A DNA stretch of 64,000 nucleotides from Candidatus Pseudothioglobus singularis PS1 (lineage in GTDB: Bacteria > Pseudomonadota > Gammaproteobacteria > PS1 > Pseudothioglobaceae), in assembly GCF_001281385.1 (NCBI RefSeq), contig NZ_CP006911.1:1550001-1614000 (forward strand). The letters are read 5' to 3'. Below, piece by piece: positions 30,345 through 40,661 of the stretch. The first letter of the stretch is position 1. Every line of letters begins with the position of its first letter. The notes under the pieces were generated by a model. The model searched no databases. It was not told the origin of the DNA and worked only from the letters and a program-made list of their open reading frames with translations. Position numbers and translations under genes: made by a program.

Positions 30345-32708
30345 ATGATTGAAAATATTGTCTGGCTGAAAGATGTCACTATGACTGACGTTGAAAGAGT
30401 TGGTGGAAAGAATGCGTCACTTGGTGAAATGATTAGTGGTCTCAATTCCCAAGGTGTGAGAGTACCAGGAGGATTTGCAACAACAGCGGTCGCATTTGAG
30501 TCCTTCTTAGACCATTCCGATCTTAAAAGTAAAATAAACAATCTACTCTCTAATCTTGATATTACCAACATTAAGGAACTTACTAAAACTGGCTCATTGA
30601 TAAGACAATGGGTTGAAGAGGCACCTTTTCCAGAGGATCTCCATCAGTCTATTGTCGATGGATATGAAAAACTGACTAAGCAGTATGGCTCAGATGTTAC
30701 CTTCGCAGTTCGATCTTCCGCTACTGCTGAAGATTTACCTGAAGCATCCTTTGCTGGGCAACAAGAAACCTATCTTAATGTCAGTGGAATTGATGACATC
30801 TTAACCTCAATACGAAGAGTTTACGCATCTCTATACAATGATAGAGCAATCTCTTACAGGGTCCATCAAGGCTTTGAACATGAAATGGTTTCATTGTCTG
30901 CTGGTATTCAGCAGATGGTTCGAAGTGATATAGGCTCTAGTGGTGTTATGTTTACTCTGGACACGGAATCCGGATTTGATGATGTAGTATTCATCACTTC
31001 GGCTTATGGCCTAGGTGAAACGGTTGTTCAAGGCTCTGTCAATCCAGATGAATTTTATGTGCACAAACCTACCTTAAAATCTGGAAAACCTGCAATTCTA
31101 TCTAGAAGCCTTGGCTCTAAATCAATAAAAATGGTTTACGCAGAAAAAGATTCGGGATCACTAGTTAATACAACCGAAGTAAATTCTGATGATCGAATAA
31201 GATTTAGTTTAAATGATTCTCAAATTGAAGAGCTTGCTCATTATGCAATTAAAATTGAAAGCCATTATGGAAGACCAATGGATATTGAGTGGGCACTGGA
31301 TGGAGTTGATGGACAAATCTATATCGTTCAAGCCAGACCAGAAACTGTTAAAAGCAGACAAAGTTCTCAAAAAATTGAACGCTATAAACTTCTTGAAACA
31401 TCAAAAACGATTGTTGAAGGAAGAGCCATTGGCCAAAAAATTGGCACAGGAAAAACTAAGATAATTAATGACTTATCTGAAATGGACTCAGTTCATGAGG
31501 GCGACGTACTTGTTACAGACATGACCGACCCTGACTGGGAGCCAGTCATGAAATTAGCTTCTGCAATTATCACCAATCGTGGTGGGAGGACTTGCCATGC
31601 TGCGATTATTGCTAGAGAGCTCGGAGTTCCTGCCATTGTTGGAACTGGAAATGCGACTGAACTATTAAAAAATTCTGAAGAGGTCACGGCTTCATGTGCA
31701 GAGGGTGATACAGGCAAAGTCTACCAAGGTAAATTAAATTTTGAACACACATTTTCTGAAGTAAGCAACCTTCCTGATATTCCAGTCAAAATTATGATGA
31801 ATGTAGGAAATCCATCTCGCGCATTTGATTTTGCAAGTATTCCCAATACTGGGGTAGGGCTCGCTCGCCTTGAATTCATTATCAATAATACGATTGGCAT
31901 TCACCCAAAGGCTTTACTTGAGTTTGATACCTTGCCGTCTGAACTCAAAAGTGAAATCAAAAAAAGAACATCCTGCTATAAATCACCTGTGGACTTTTAT
32001 GTTCAAAAACTCACTGAAGGAATTTCAACCATAGCAGCCAGTTTTTCTAAATCCCCTGTAATCATTCGCATGTCAGACTTCAAATCTAACGAGTATTCAA
32101 ATTTATTTGCAGGAGAACTCTATGAACCCAATGAAGAAAATCCAATGATTGGATTTAGGGGCGCTTCAAGGTACATCTCAACAGATTTTAGAGAGTGTTT
32201 TGAACTTGAATGCAAAGCCATAAAAAATGTCAGAAATGTAATGGGTTTAACAAATGTTGAAATCATGATCCCTTTTGTTCGAACCACATCTGAAGCCTCA
32301 AAAGTAATTGATCTTCTGAAAGAAAATGGCCTTGAAAGGGGTAAAGATGGTTTGAGAATAATCATGATGTGTGAACTTCCTTCGAATGCAGTTATTGCTG
32401 AAGAGTTTTTGGAATACTTCGATGGCTTTTCTATTGGCTCAAATGATTTAACACAACTGACTCTAGGAATGGATAGAGACTCTGGCCTTATTGCTGATGG
32501 TTTTGACGAAAGAAATGCAGCAGTTAAGAAAATGATCACGATGGCTATTGATGCTTGTCACCGTGAAGGCAAGTATATTGGTATTTGTGGACAAGGGCCC
32601 TCTGATCATATGGATTTAGCTCAATGGCTTTTAGAAAAAGAAATTACAAGTATCTCTCTTAATCCAGATACTGTTGTTGAAACCTGGACCAAACTGGGTA
32701 CGCTTTAA
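30345..32708 (+). CDS. ppsA: phosphoenolpyruvate synthase (pyruvate, water dikinase)
   Basis: 787 residues. N-terminal ATP-grasp ([11 protein letters not shown] at 19-29, [26 protein letters not shown]), central phosphohistidine domain with His418 in [20 protein letters not shown], and C-terminal PEP-binding barrel ending in the [12 protein letters not shown] and GICGQGPSD motifs. Makes PEP from pyruvate for gluconeogenesis. Divergent from tkt, with ppsR immediately after. Confidence 0.97.
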   Translation: MIENIVWLKDVTMTDVERVGGKNASLGEMISGLNSQGVRVPGGFATTAVAFESFLDHSDLKSKINNLLSNLDITNIKELTKTGSLIRQWVEEAPFPEDLHQSIVDGYEKLTKQYGSDVTFAVRSSATAEDLPEASFAGQQETYLNVSGIDDILTSIRRVYASLYNDRAISYRVHQGFEHEMVSLSAGIQQMVRSDIGSSGVMFTLDTESGFDDVVFITSAYGLGETVVQGSVNPDEFYVHKPTLKSGKPAILSRSLGSKSIKMVYAEKDSGSLVNTTEVNSDDRIRFSLNDSQIEELAHYAIKIESHYGRPMDIEWALDGVDGQIYIVQARPETVKSRQSSQKIERYKLLETSKTIVEGRAIGQKIGTGKTKIINDLSEMDSVHEGDVLVTDMTDPDWEPVMKLASAIITNRGGRTCHAAIIARELGVPAIVGTGNATELLKNSEEVTASCAEGDTGKVYQGKLNFEHTFSEVSNLPDIPVKIMMNVGNPSRAFDFASIPNTGVGLARLEFIINNTIGIHPKALLEFDTLPSELKSEIKKRTSCYKSPVDFYVQKLTEGISTIAASFSKSPVIIRMSDFKSNEYSNLFAGELYEPNEENPMIGFRGASRYISTDFRECFELECKAIKNVRNVMGLTNVEIMIPFVRTTSEASKVIDLLKENGLERGKDGLRIIMMCELPSNAVIAEEFLEYFDGFSIGSNDLTQLTLGMDRDSGLIADGFDERNAAVKKMITMAIDACHREGKYIGICGQGPSDHMDLAQWLLEKEITSISLNPDTVVETWTKLGTL

Positions 32709-32712
32709 TAGC

Positions 32713-33525
32713 ATGAGAACCGTATTTTTTATTTCAGACAGAACGGGAATAACTGCTGAAGCACTTGGAAATAGTCTTCTTACTCAGTTTCCCCAAATTG
32801 ATTTTAAAAGAGTCAATCTTGCCTTTATTGACACTCAAAAAAAGGCACAAACAGCAGCTCAATTGATTAAAGAGGCGTCAGAGACTGATGGTCAGGCTGC
32901 TCTAATTTTCAGCACTCAAGTTTCAAATGAATATCGTCATCTTCTTGAAAATAGTGGTGGGATTATTTTTGATTTTTTTGAGACTTATATTTCAAAAATG
33001 GAGAAAATACTTGAAACTCAATCTTCACATGAGATGGGGCTTTCTCATGGCGTGGGTAATAAAAATACCTATTCAGGTCGAATTGATAGCATAAATTTTG
33101 CCCTTAATAATGATGATGGACTTACTACTAAAAATTATGAAACTGCTGACATAATTCTGACAGGGGTCTCTAGGTCTGGAAAAACACCAACATGTCTTTT
33201 TTTAGCACTTCAGTATGGAATCTATGCTGCAAACTACCCACTTATTGATGAAGATTTAGATACCTCTAAACTTCCAAATGCTCTTAAAGGCTTTAAAAAT
33301 AAACTCTATGGCCTAAGTATTAACCCAGTTAGACTCCAAAACATAAGAGATGTTAGAAGATCTAATAGCGGTTATGCCTCAATTGAACAATGTCGAAAAG
33401 AGGTGAGAAGAGCGGAGGATATGTTTGTTCAAAATGATGTTCCTTATATCGACACCAGCCACATCTCAATCGAAGAAATTGCGGGACGTATACTTCAAAA
33501 AAGTAAACTAGAGAGAAGGTATTAG
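32713..33525 (+). CDS. ppsR: PEP synthase regulatory protein (bifunctional kinase/pyrophosphorylase, DUF299)
   Basis: 270 residues from ATG 32713 (MRTVFFISDRTGITAEALGNSL), four bases after the ppsA stop; a longer frame starting inside ppsA is less likely. P-loop GVSRSGKTPTC near residues 150-160 and the LYGLSINPVRLQNIRDVRR region are typical. It inactivates and reactivates PpsA by ADP-dependent phosphorylation and phosphate-dependent dephosphorylation of a Thr near the catalytic His. Gene pairing confirms the target. Confidence 0.95.
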   Translation: MRTVFFISDRTGITAEALGNSLLTQFPQIDFKRVNLAFIDTQKKAQTAAQLIKEASETDGQAALIFSTQVSNEYRHLLENSGGIIFDFFETYISKMEKILETQSSHEMGLSHGVGNKNTYSGRIDSINFALNNDDGLTTKNYETADIILTGVSRSGKTPTCLFLALQYGIYAANYPLIDEDLDTSKLPNALKGFKNKLYGLSINPVRLQNIRDVRRSNSGYASIEQCRKEVRRAEDMFVQNDVPYIDTSHISIEEIAGRILQKSKLERRY

Positions 33526-33530
33526 GTTTT

Positions 33531-33565
33531 AATAAAGTGAGCCCTTTAGACTCACTTTATTGATT
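33531..33565. terminator. bidirectional terminator between ppsR and fdhA
   Basis: Perfect 11-bp stem AATAAAGTGAG (33531-33541) and CTCACTTTATT (33551-33561) with a 9-base loop, U-rich on both sides, exactly between the convergent stops. Confidence 0.88.
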
Positions 33566-33569
33566 TTCG

Positions 33570-36284
33570 TCAGGAGGCTTTTAATACGTCTACAGCTACA
33601 ATTTTGTATTCAGGACACTTTGTCTCTTCATCTGTAACACCACTAGTAACCTCATTGATTAGCACTTCTGGGAAGTGGAAGGTTGTTCTAACTACACCTT
33701 TCTTAACCCTATCTGTAACCTCGACATCAAGTGTGACTTGACCCCTATCAGACTTCAAAGTTGCACGATCACCAGATATGAGATCCTTTGCTTTTGCATC
33801 TCTTGGGTTGAGCATAATGACATCTTTAGTTAGGATTTGAACATTTGAAGTTCTCCTAGTCATTGTTGCACAGTTGTAATGTTGAAGTTCACGACTAGTT
33901 GTAAGAATAAATGGGTACTCATTCTTATGCTTAGTAAGCTCTTCACTCTCTTTCCAGTCATGGTAATGAAACTTACCTTTGCCACGCTTAAACTCTCCAA
34001 TATGAAGGATTTGTGTATCTTCACCTTTTTTGTTTACAGGCCACTGAAGCCCCATTGGGCTTGCTGCAAGACCTTCCCAAGTGACACCTTCAAAAAATGA
34101 TACAACACTAGCAACCTCTTTAAGAACCTCTGCTGCATCAAAATCAGGCTGATCAAGGCCTAATTTACGCATCATTTCAACGATAATTTGACCATCTGTT
34201 TTTGTACCTGGAAGAGGTTTAACTGCGGCATTAACTTGTTGAATTCGTCTTTCTGTGTTTGTAAAAGTTCCACTCTTTTCAAGAAAAGTAGTTCCGGGAA
34301 GAACTACATCTGCCATCTTAGCAGTTTCACTCATAAATATTTCTTGAACAACAAGTAAATCAAGCCCCTGCATTGCCTTAACGACATGATGGGTATTTGG
34401 ATCAGTCTGAACAACATCCTCAGCAAAAATCCAAAGTGCTTTAAGTGAGCCGTCAACTGCACCATCGAACATTTCAGGAATTTTTCTTCCAGGAGTTGTT
34501 GGTGTCGGAAGACCCAACTTATCCTCATAAAAGTCTTGAACATCTTTTTGATCCATCCACAAATATCCTGGACCATGATGTGGCTGACATCCCATATCGG
34601 CTGCGCCTTGAACATTATTCTGACCACGAAGTGGATTTACACCCACGCCAGGTCGACCTAGATTTCCTGTCATCATTGCCAAATTAGAAATTAGCATAAC
34701 AGTCTTTGTTCCTTGAGAATGCTCAGTAACACCTAAACCATGAAATTCCATTGCATTATTTGCTGAAGCATAAGCAATTGCAACAGCCTTTACATCCTCT
34801 TTATCAAGCCCTGAAATTTCTGCCATTGCATCCACATCGAGCTCTTTTATTTGCTCTATGAAATCCTCTCCACCTTCACAGCGTTCTTTAATAAACTCAT
34901 GATCTAAAAGACCAGCCTCGACTATATAGTACTGAATCATATTCAGAACAGCGACGTTAGTCCCTGGTTTGAGTTGAAGATGGTGATCAGCCATTCGAGC
35001 TAACTCTGTTCTCACCGGATCAATCACGATTAAAGTAGCCCCAGACATAGCCTGCTGCTTAATTTTAGCGCCAGTTACTGGATGCGCTGCAGTTGGATTA
35101 GCACCAATTACGATCATCAAATCTGCTAATGGAATATCTGCAGTTGAATTCGTTCCGGCACCTGTTCCAAAGCTTTGCTGCATTCCCCAAGCTGTTGGGG
35201 AATGACAAACACGAGCACAGCAATCAATATTATTAGTTCCAACTAACTGGCGAATCATTTTTTGGAACATATAATTTTCTTCGTTAGTACATCGTGCTGA
35301 TGATATTCCAGCAATTGCATCTGGACCATGATCTTGTTTTATTGATTCAAATTTTCCTTTAATGAAATCTAGCGCTTCGTCCCATGAACATGGCGTTAAA
35401 ACTCCATCTTTTCTGATTAAAGGGGAAGTTAGCCTATCTTCATGATTATAAAACTTAAATGCATAACGACCTTTTAAACAAGTATGACCAGCATTTACTG
35501 CATCTTGAGGCGCTCGAATTGATAAAACCTCATCATTCTTTACGGCAACTTCTAGATTACACCCAACACCACAATATGAGCATGTTGTTCGCACAGTTTT
35601 ATCTGCTTCAACTGACTTAGATTGAAAAACGTCTGAAATAGCTGAAGTTGGACAAGTTTGTGCACAAGCACCACAAGAGACACAAGAAGAATCTCCAAAA
35701 AGCATGTCGTTATCAGTAGTAATACGAGACTCAAAACCACGTCCAGTCATTGTGAGAGTAAACTGGCCCTGAACCTCATCACACGCTCTAACACACCTTG
35801 AGCAGTTAATACATTTAGACAAGTCCATTCGCATATATGCATGAGATAAATCTTTTTCACGATCGCAGTGATTATCACCTTTTGCATATCTTATTTGACG
35901 AACACCAACGCTTGCAGCAACATCTTGAAGCTCACAGTTGCCATTGACTTCACATGTCAAACAATCTGGCGGATGATCACTAAGAACTAACTCAACAATG
36001 TTTTTGCGAAGCTTCTTAACGCTCTCTGAGTTAGTATAAATTCTCATTCCAGGAGCTATTGGTGTATGACATGAAGCGACTGTTCTCTTTGGCGCATCTT
36101 CTGATTGCTGAACTTCAACAGAACAAACCCTACATGCTCCATAGGGATTCAAATTATCATCATTGCATAGTGTAGGAATAATTTTATCGCCAAGCGCTTT
36201 ATCAGTAAAAGCTAAAATTGATGAAGAGTCATCAAAAGGAAACTCAACATCATCAATAAATACACCTTTTGGTTGATCTGACAT
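33570..36284 (-). CDS. fdhA: NAD-linked formate dehydrogenase, catalytic (molybdenum) alpha subunit
   Basis: 904-residue cytoplasmic subunit. N-terminal [2Fe-2S] domain (Cys40, 51, 54, 72), NuoG-like HPPDCLTCEVNGNCELQ cluster, two ferredoxin [4Fe-4S] motifs (CINCSRCVRAC at 158-168, CVSCGACAQTC at 201-211), a further CSYCGVGC, then the bis-molybdopterin guanine dinucleotide domain. The metal ligand is cysteine (Cys360-His361 in CCARVCHSP), not selenocysteine. This FdsA-like architecture oxidises formate and passes electrons to FdhB and NAD+. Last gene of fhs-fdhD-fdhB-fdhA, one base after fdhB. Confidence 0.95.
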   Translation of the reverse strand: MSDQPKGVFIDDVEFPFDDSSSILAFTDKALGDKIIPTLCNDDNLNPYGACRVCSVEVQQSEDAPKRTVASCHTPIAPGMRIYTNSESVKKLRKNIVELVLSDHPPDCLTCEVNGNCELQDVAASVGVRQIRYAKGDNHCDREKDLSHAYMRMDLSKCINCSRCVRACDEVQGQFTLTMTGRGFESRITTDNDMLFGDSSCVSCGACAQTCPTSAISDVFQSKSVEADKTVRTTCSYCGVGCNLEVAVKNDEVLSIRAPQDAVNAGHTCLKGRYAFKFYNHEDRLTSPLIRKDGVLTPCSWDEALDFIKGKFESIKQDHGPDAIAGISSARCTNEENYMFQKMIRQLVGTNNIDCCARVCHSPTAWGMQQSFGTGAGTNSTADIPLADLMIVIGANPTAAHPVTGAKIKQQAMSGATLIVIDPVRTELARMADHHLQLKPGTNVAVLNMIQYYIVEAGLLDHEFIKERCEGGEDFIEQIKELDVDAMAEISGLDKEDVKAVAIAYASANNAMEFHGLGVTEHSQGTKTVMLISNLAMMTGNLGRPGVGVNPLRGQNNVQGAADMGCQPHHGPGYLWMDQKDVQDFYEDKLGLPTPTTPGRKIPEMFDGAVDGSLKALWIFAEDVVQTDPNTHHVVKAMQGLDLLVVQEIFMSETAKMADVVLPGTTFLEKSGTFTNTERRIQQVNAAVKPLPGTKTDGQIIVEMMRKLGLDQPDFDAAEVLKEVASVVSFFEGVTWEGLAASPMGLQWPVNKKGEDTQILHIGEFKRGKGKFHYHDWKESEELTKHKNEYPFILTTSRELQHYNCATMTRRTSNVQILTKDVIMLNPRDAKAKDLISGDRATLKSDRGQVTLDVEVTDRVKKGVVRTTFHFPEVLINEVTSGVTDEETKCPEYKIVAVDVLKAS

Positions 36285-36285
36285 A

Positions 36286-37926
36286 CTATTTCTCCATTAA
36301 AGGTTTAAACTCGTCACTACAGTGTTCGAGTAAATTTTTAATTGCAAGAGGTAATCCACCGCCCAAAGCGCACAAGGAACCCACCTCCATTGTTTCTAAT
36401 AAATCATATATTAATTCTTCTGAGAATTTTTGATTATTATCAATCGCTGAACCTAGCATTTCTTTTCCACGAGTAGAGCCAAGCCTACAAGGGAAACATT
36501 TCCCACATGACTCATGGGCTGTAAATGCAAATAAATGCTTTGCGTACTCCACAGCAGAAAATGACTTAGGAATGCATACAAAGCTAGCGTGTCCAAGTAA
36601 AAAACCAGCCTCAGCAAAAACTTCAAAATCTAGTTTTAAGGATTTCAGTTTGTCCACTGGAACAATTCCTCCAAGCGGACCCCCAATCTGAATTGCCTTA
36701 ATATCAGCATTAAACCCGCCGCCAATCTCATCAATAATAAATTCCAGTGAGGTCCCCAAATCTACTTCATAAAGACCAGGATTATTGAAAAACCCATCAA
36801 GAGAAATCAGCTTAGTTCCCAGAGAACGACCATTTCCTATTGACTTATAAGATTTGCTGCCGTTCTTTAAAATAGCTGCAACTGCTGCTAAACTCTCAAC
36901 ATTATTGACAACTGTTGGTTTTTTATAGAGGCCTTCAACAACAGGAAAAGGAGGTCGAACATCAACCTCAGCACGGCGACCCTCTATTGATGCTATAAGT
37001 GCTGTCTCTTCACCACAGATATATGCACCTTGGCCTTCAACCACATTCATATCAAAATCAAACCCACTACCTAAAATGTTTTCACCTAAAAGACCTAATT
37101 CTCTTAATTTGGCTAAAGCTTCATTAGTAATATCAATCGATTCAGGATATTCTCCACGAATATACATAAAACCTTGCTTTGAACCAATAATGTATCCGCA
37201 AACTACCATGCCAAAAAGGACTTTCAAAGCCTGCTCTTCTAGTAAATAACGATCAGAATACGCGCCTGGATCTCCTTCATCAGCGTTACACACCACATAC
37301 TTAGCTTTGGCTTCCTGCGCTTTACAAAATTCCCACTTCATCCCAGTTGGAAATCCGGCACCACCTCTTCCTCTAAGGCCTGAATCCTTGAGCGTATTAA
37401 TAAGCTCATCCTTGTCAGTTTCAAAACAATTCTGAAGTAATTCTTTAAAATCTTCAAAAGAAGAAAATACCTCATTCTCTACTAAGAATGAAGTTTCTGA
37501 ATAAGATTTCATTGTGTAAGGAAGGCTTTTATGCTTACCAGCCAAAATATTATCTAATTGATTAATATCATCGCCTGAGTAGTTTTCACCATCATAATAA
37601 AATGCACTATTTTCATAACACCTACCTAAGCAAATCATTTCACCGACACTATCTTCGCCAAGCTTATTCTTTAGTTTTTGAGTAACATCTTCCTGTGTAC
37701 CTCTACACATACAGGCACTTCCAGTACAAACATAAGCTTTTTTATTTTTGAAATCTTCGTTCAGGAAATCATAGAAACTTTTAGTACTATGAATTGTCGA
37801 TACGCCCAGGTTGTACTCACCCGCAAGTTGGGCATCACTGGTGTCATTTGGACTTACAGATATTTTTCCAAATAAACTATTCTTATCGTCTTTTTTACCA
37901 GACAGTAAACTTATGTTTCTAGACAT
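36286..37926 (-). CDS. fdhB: formate dehydrogenase, NAD-reducing beta subunit (NuoE+NuoF-like fusion)
   Basis: 546 residues. The N-terminal 150 residues form a thioredoxin-like [2Fe-2S] module (TGSACMCRG and CLGRCYE), followed by a NuoF-like flavin and NADH domain with GLRGRGGAGFPTGMKW, VVCNADEGDPGAYSDR and GAYICGEETALI, and a C-terminal [4Fe-4S] site ESCGKCFPCRLGSTRG. It takes electrons from FdhA through FMN to NAD+. In some relatives the NuoE-like part is a separate subunit; here the two are joined. The genes before and after abut it directly. Confidence 0.94.
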   Translation of the reverse strand: MSRNISLLSGKKDDKNSLFGKISVSPNDTSDAQLAGEYNLGVSTIHSTKSFYDFLNEDFKNKKAYVCTGSACMCRGTQEDVTQKLKNKLGEDSVGEMICLGRCYENSAFYYDGENYSGDDINQLDNILAGKHKSLPYTMKSYSETSFLVENEVFSSFEDFKELLQNCFETDKDELINTLKDSGLRGRGGAGFPTGMKWEFCKAQEAKAKYVVCNADEGDPGAYSDRYLLEEQALKVLFGMVVCGYIIGSKQGFMYIRGEYPESIDITNEALAKLRELGLLGENILGSGFDFDMNVVEGQGAYICGEETALIASIEGRRAEVDVRPPFPVVEGLYKKPTVVNNVESLAAVAAILKNGSKSYKSIGNGRSLGTKLISLDGFFNNPGLYEVDLGTSLEFIIDEIGGGFNADIKAIQIGGPLGGIVPVDKLKSLKLDFEVFAEAGFLLGHASFVCIPKSFSAVEYAKHLFAFTAHESCGKCFPCRLGSTRGKEMLGSAIDNNQKFSEELIYDLLETMEVGSLCALGGGLPLAIKNLLEHCSDEFKPLMEK

Positions 37927-38787
37927 CTATTCTCCGAAATTTTCACTGATACGCCAATTACCAGTGTAGATATTATATTTATTTTTTTTAATAAAGCCAA
38001 TTAAAGTGATATCAAATTTTTCTGCTAAATCAAGAGCCAATGAAGTTGGCGCACCAATACCAACTATCATTCCAATACCAGACATAACAGCTTTTTGAAT
38101 AATGTCAAAACCTAAGCGCCCAGAACACATTACAAATTGTTCTAGTGGTTTTAACATTTCGTTGGTGCGAACATGTCCAATTAACTTATCAAGGGCATTA
38201 TGTCTACCAACATCTTCAGCTATATGTAAGACTTCACCTTTATCAGAAAGTAATGCACTAGCATGAACTCCTCCAGTACTTGCAAATTGCTTTTGCTTGT
38301 CTGACAGTATATTGGGCAGCTTACTAATTAAACCAATACTCACTATAGGTCCTTCTTTATTAATTTCTGGCTCATAAGCGATTTCAATCGCATTTAAGGT
38401 ACCTTTTCCACAAACACCACAACTAGAGTTAACCATAAAATGACGCTGAAGATTCTTTAGATCAAGTTTATTACCTTTTGAGAGAGTTACAATCAAAGAA
38501 TTGTCAACGTCATACTTCCCTTTATTCTTAGCGTTAACTTTAATTGAATCAATAGCACTTTTATCCTGAATAACACCTTCAGAAAATAAAAGTCCACTCA
38601 CTAAATTCGAATCATCACCTGGCGTTCTCATTGTCACCATAAGTGGCTCAATGACCCAATCATTGCCCTTGTAATACCTTACAATTATCTCAAGAGGCTC
38701 CTCAATTGCAATGCAGTCAGCCGATATTCCTCGAGTTAAACCTTCAACTCTGTGAATCTCATAATCAACTGAGCCAACATCTTTCAT
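37927..38787 (-). CDS. fdhD: formate dehydrogenase sulfurtransferase FdhD
   Basis: 286 residues with the CxxC pair Cys123-Cys126 in SSCGVCGKG, which carries the persulfide passed to the molybdenum cofactor of FdhA, and the later AEDVGRHNALDKLIG and CSGRLGFDIIQKA motifs. It directly abuts fdhB and follows fhs by two bases, so cofactor sulfuration is co-expressed with the enzyme. Confidence 0.95.
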   Translation of the reverse strand: MKDVGSVDYEIHRVEGLTRGISADCIAIEEPLEIIVRYYKGNDWVIEPLMVTMRTPGDDSNLVSGLLFSEGVIQDKSAIDSIKVNAKNKGKYDVDNSLIVTLSKGNKLDLKNLQRHFMVNSSCGVCGKGTLNAIEIAYEPEINKEGPIVSIGLISKLPNILSDKQKQFASTGGVHASALLSDKGEVLHIAEDVGRHNALDKLIGHVRTNEMLKPLEQFVMCSGRLGFDIIQKAVMSGIGMIVGIGAPTSLALDLAEKFDITLIGFIKKNKYNIYTGNWRISENFGE

Positions 38788-38789
38788 AT

Positions 38790-40469
38790 CTAGAATAGTC
38801 CTTGAACTAATCCATTTTCATCTAGTTTAATTTTATCTGCAGCTGGAACCCTTGGTAGTCCAGGCATAGTCATGATTGCGCCACATACAACAACTACAAA
38901 CTCTGCACCCGCAGAAAGTCTCACTTCTCTAATAGAAAGTGAGTGGCCCGTTGGAGCACCAAGTAACTGAGGGTCTGTAGAAAAACTATATTGAGTTTTG
39001 GCGATACATACTGGAAGATTTCCAAAGCCATTCTCTTGAAACCAGTTCATTTTGTCTCTCACCACTTTGTCTGCCATGACCTCATCCGCCTGATAAAGCG
39101 TTTTAGCAATTGTCTCAACCTTTTCTAACAATGGAAGTTCATCATCATACAATGTCTTAAATTGTGAAGCACCAGAGTCAGCCAATTTGGCAACTTTTTC
39201 TGCTAAATCAATCGCACCATCACCGCCATGCTCCCAGTGACTTGTAACACTGACTTCAACGTTAAATTGCTCACAATAATCTCTAATAACTTGGAATTCA
39301 GCTTCAGTATCCGAAACAAATTTGTTAATGCCAACTACTAATGGCACCCCAAATTGGCTTAAGTTGCGTATATGCCTTCCTAGATTTGAACAACCTATTT
39401 TGAGGGCCTCAACGTTTTCATTATTTAACTTATCTTTAGCGACGCCTCCCTGATGCTTCAGCGCTCTTACAGTGGCAACCAAAACAACAGCATCTGGAGC
39501 TAGTCCAGCCTTACGGCACTTAATATCAAAGAATTTTTCAGCACCCAAATCAGCTCCAAAGCCTGCTTCAGTAACCACATAGTCTGATAATTTAAGTGCT
39601 GTCTTTGTTGCAATAACTGAATTACATCCGTGTGCAATGTTTGCAAAAGGTCCACCATGAATAAGTGCAGGATTACCCTCTAGAGTCTGAACAAGGTTTG
39701 GTCTGAAGGCATCCTTAAGAAGAACTGTCATTGCCTGATGAGCATTGATCTGCTTTGCTCTAACTGGAGTCATATCTCGCGTATATGCAATAATAATATT
39801 TCCTAATCTCTCCTCAAGCTCCACTAGATTTTGAGACAAACAGAAAATTGCCATAACCTCTGAAGCAACTGTAATGTCAAAGCCGTCTTCCCTTGGATAT
39901 CCGTTAGTAGAACCGCCAAGAGATGAAGTGATAGTTCTTAGAGATCTATCATTCATATCTACAACGCGGCGGAATGCAACCTTTCTGCTGTCAATATTGG
40001 TCGAGTTGCCCCAATAAATATGATTATCAATCATTGCAGATAGAAGACTATGCGCTGATGTTATTGCGTGGAAGTCACCTGTAAAATGAAGATTGATATC
40101 CTCCATAGGGATAACTTGTGCGTAACCGCCTCCAGCGGCACCACCCTTCATTCCAAAACAAGGTCCTAAACTTGGCTCACGTAGACAGACCGTAGTTTGT
40201 TTACCAATCTTATTTAAACCATCTGTAAGGCCTACCGAAGTAGTCGTTTTACCTTCACCTGCTGGAGTTGGAGTGACTGCTGTTACTAAAATAAGTTTGC
40301 CATCCTTATTTTTTTGGACACTATCAATTGCGTTCCAAGAAATCTTAGCCTTATCATGGCCAAAAGGAACCAGATCCACTTTATCAATGTTGAGCTTTGC
40401 TCCAATATCATTTATGTGTTCACCAGAAACTTCTCTAGCAATATCAATATCTGTTTTGTACTCGCTCAT
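38790..40469 (-). CDS. fhs: formate-tetrahydrofolate ligase
   Basis: 559 residues. ATP site [15 protein letters not shown] (67-80), then [39 protein letters not shown] and LLSAMIDNH. It interconverts formate, ATP and tetrahydrofolate with 10-formyl-THF. Sitting at the head of a formate dehydrogenase operon and downstream of methyl-transfer genes, it most likely runs towards formate, making ATP. The formate-assimilating direction is the alternative. AGGAGA precedes the ATG. Confidence 0.96.
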   Translation of the reverse strand: MSEYKTDIDIAREVSGEHINDIGAKLNIDKVDLVPFGHDKAKISWNAIDSVQKNKDGKLILVTAVTPTPAGEGKTTTSVGLTDGLNKIGKQTTVCLREPSLGPCFGMKGGAAGGGYAQVIPMEDINLHFTGDFHAITSAHSLLSAMIDNHIYWGNSTNIDSRKVAFRRVVDMNDRSLRTITSSLGGSTNGYPREDGFDITVASEVMAIFCLSQNLVELEERLGNIIIAYTRDMTPVRAKQINAHQAMTVLLKDAFRPNLVQTLEGNPALIHGGPFANIAHGCNSVIATKTALKLSDYVVTEAGFGADLGAEKFFDIKCRKAGLAPDAVVLVATVRALKHQGGVAKDKLNNENVEALKIGCSNLGRHIRNLSQFGVPLVVGINKFVSDTEAEFQVIRDYCEQFNVEVSVTSHWEHGGDGAIDLAEKVAKLADSGASQFKTLYDDELPLLEKVETIAKTLYQADEVMADKVVRDKMNWFQENGFGNLPVCIAKTQYSFSTDPQLLGAPTGHSLSIREVRLSAGAEFVVVVCGAIMTMPGLPRVPAADKIKLDENGLVQGLF

Positions 40470-40661
40470 TTCTTCTCCTAAGTGCGCTTTAAATCAATTA
40501 ATAAAGAAAAAAGTCTATTACCACGAAAAAAAATTGGCGGTATAAAACTTGAATCTTGGTGTTAGAATTTTTAGAATAGATATTATCTTACAAATTCAAG
40601 CAGCTATTAATAATTAAATTCATAACAGCTTGAATTTTAATAAATGCAGATCTAAACTGTA
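40470..40661 (-). promoter_or_regulatory. gap between the mttB-like gene and fhs with a 10-bp inverted repeat
   Basis: 192 bases without a gene. AAATTCAAGC (40592-40601) and GCTTGAATTT (40628-40637) form a perfect 10-bp stem around a 26-base loop that can itself partly pair. There is no strong T-run after it, so it looks more like an RNA 3'-end or attenuating structure than a classical terminator. A promoter for fhs may lie between it and 40470, but I see no convincing hexamers. Confidence 0.45.

Noticed and set aside
33570-36284. Selenocysteine at the formate dehydrogenase active site
   Set aside because: The catalytic position is an ordinary cysteine codon (Cys360), and no in-frame TGA occurs.
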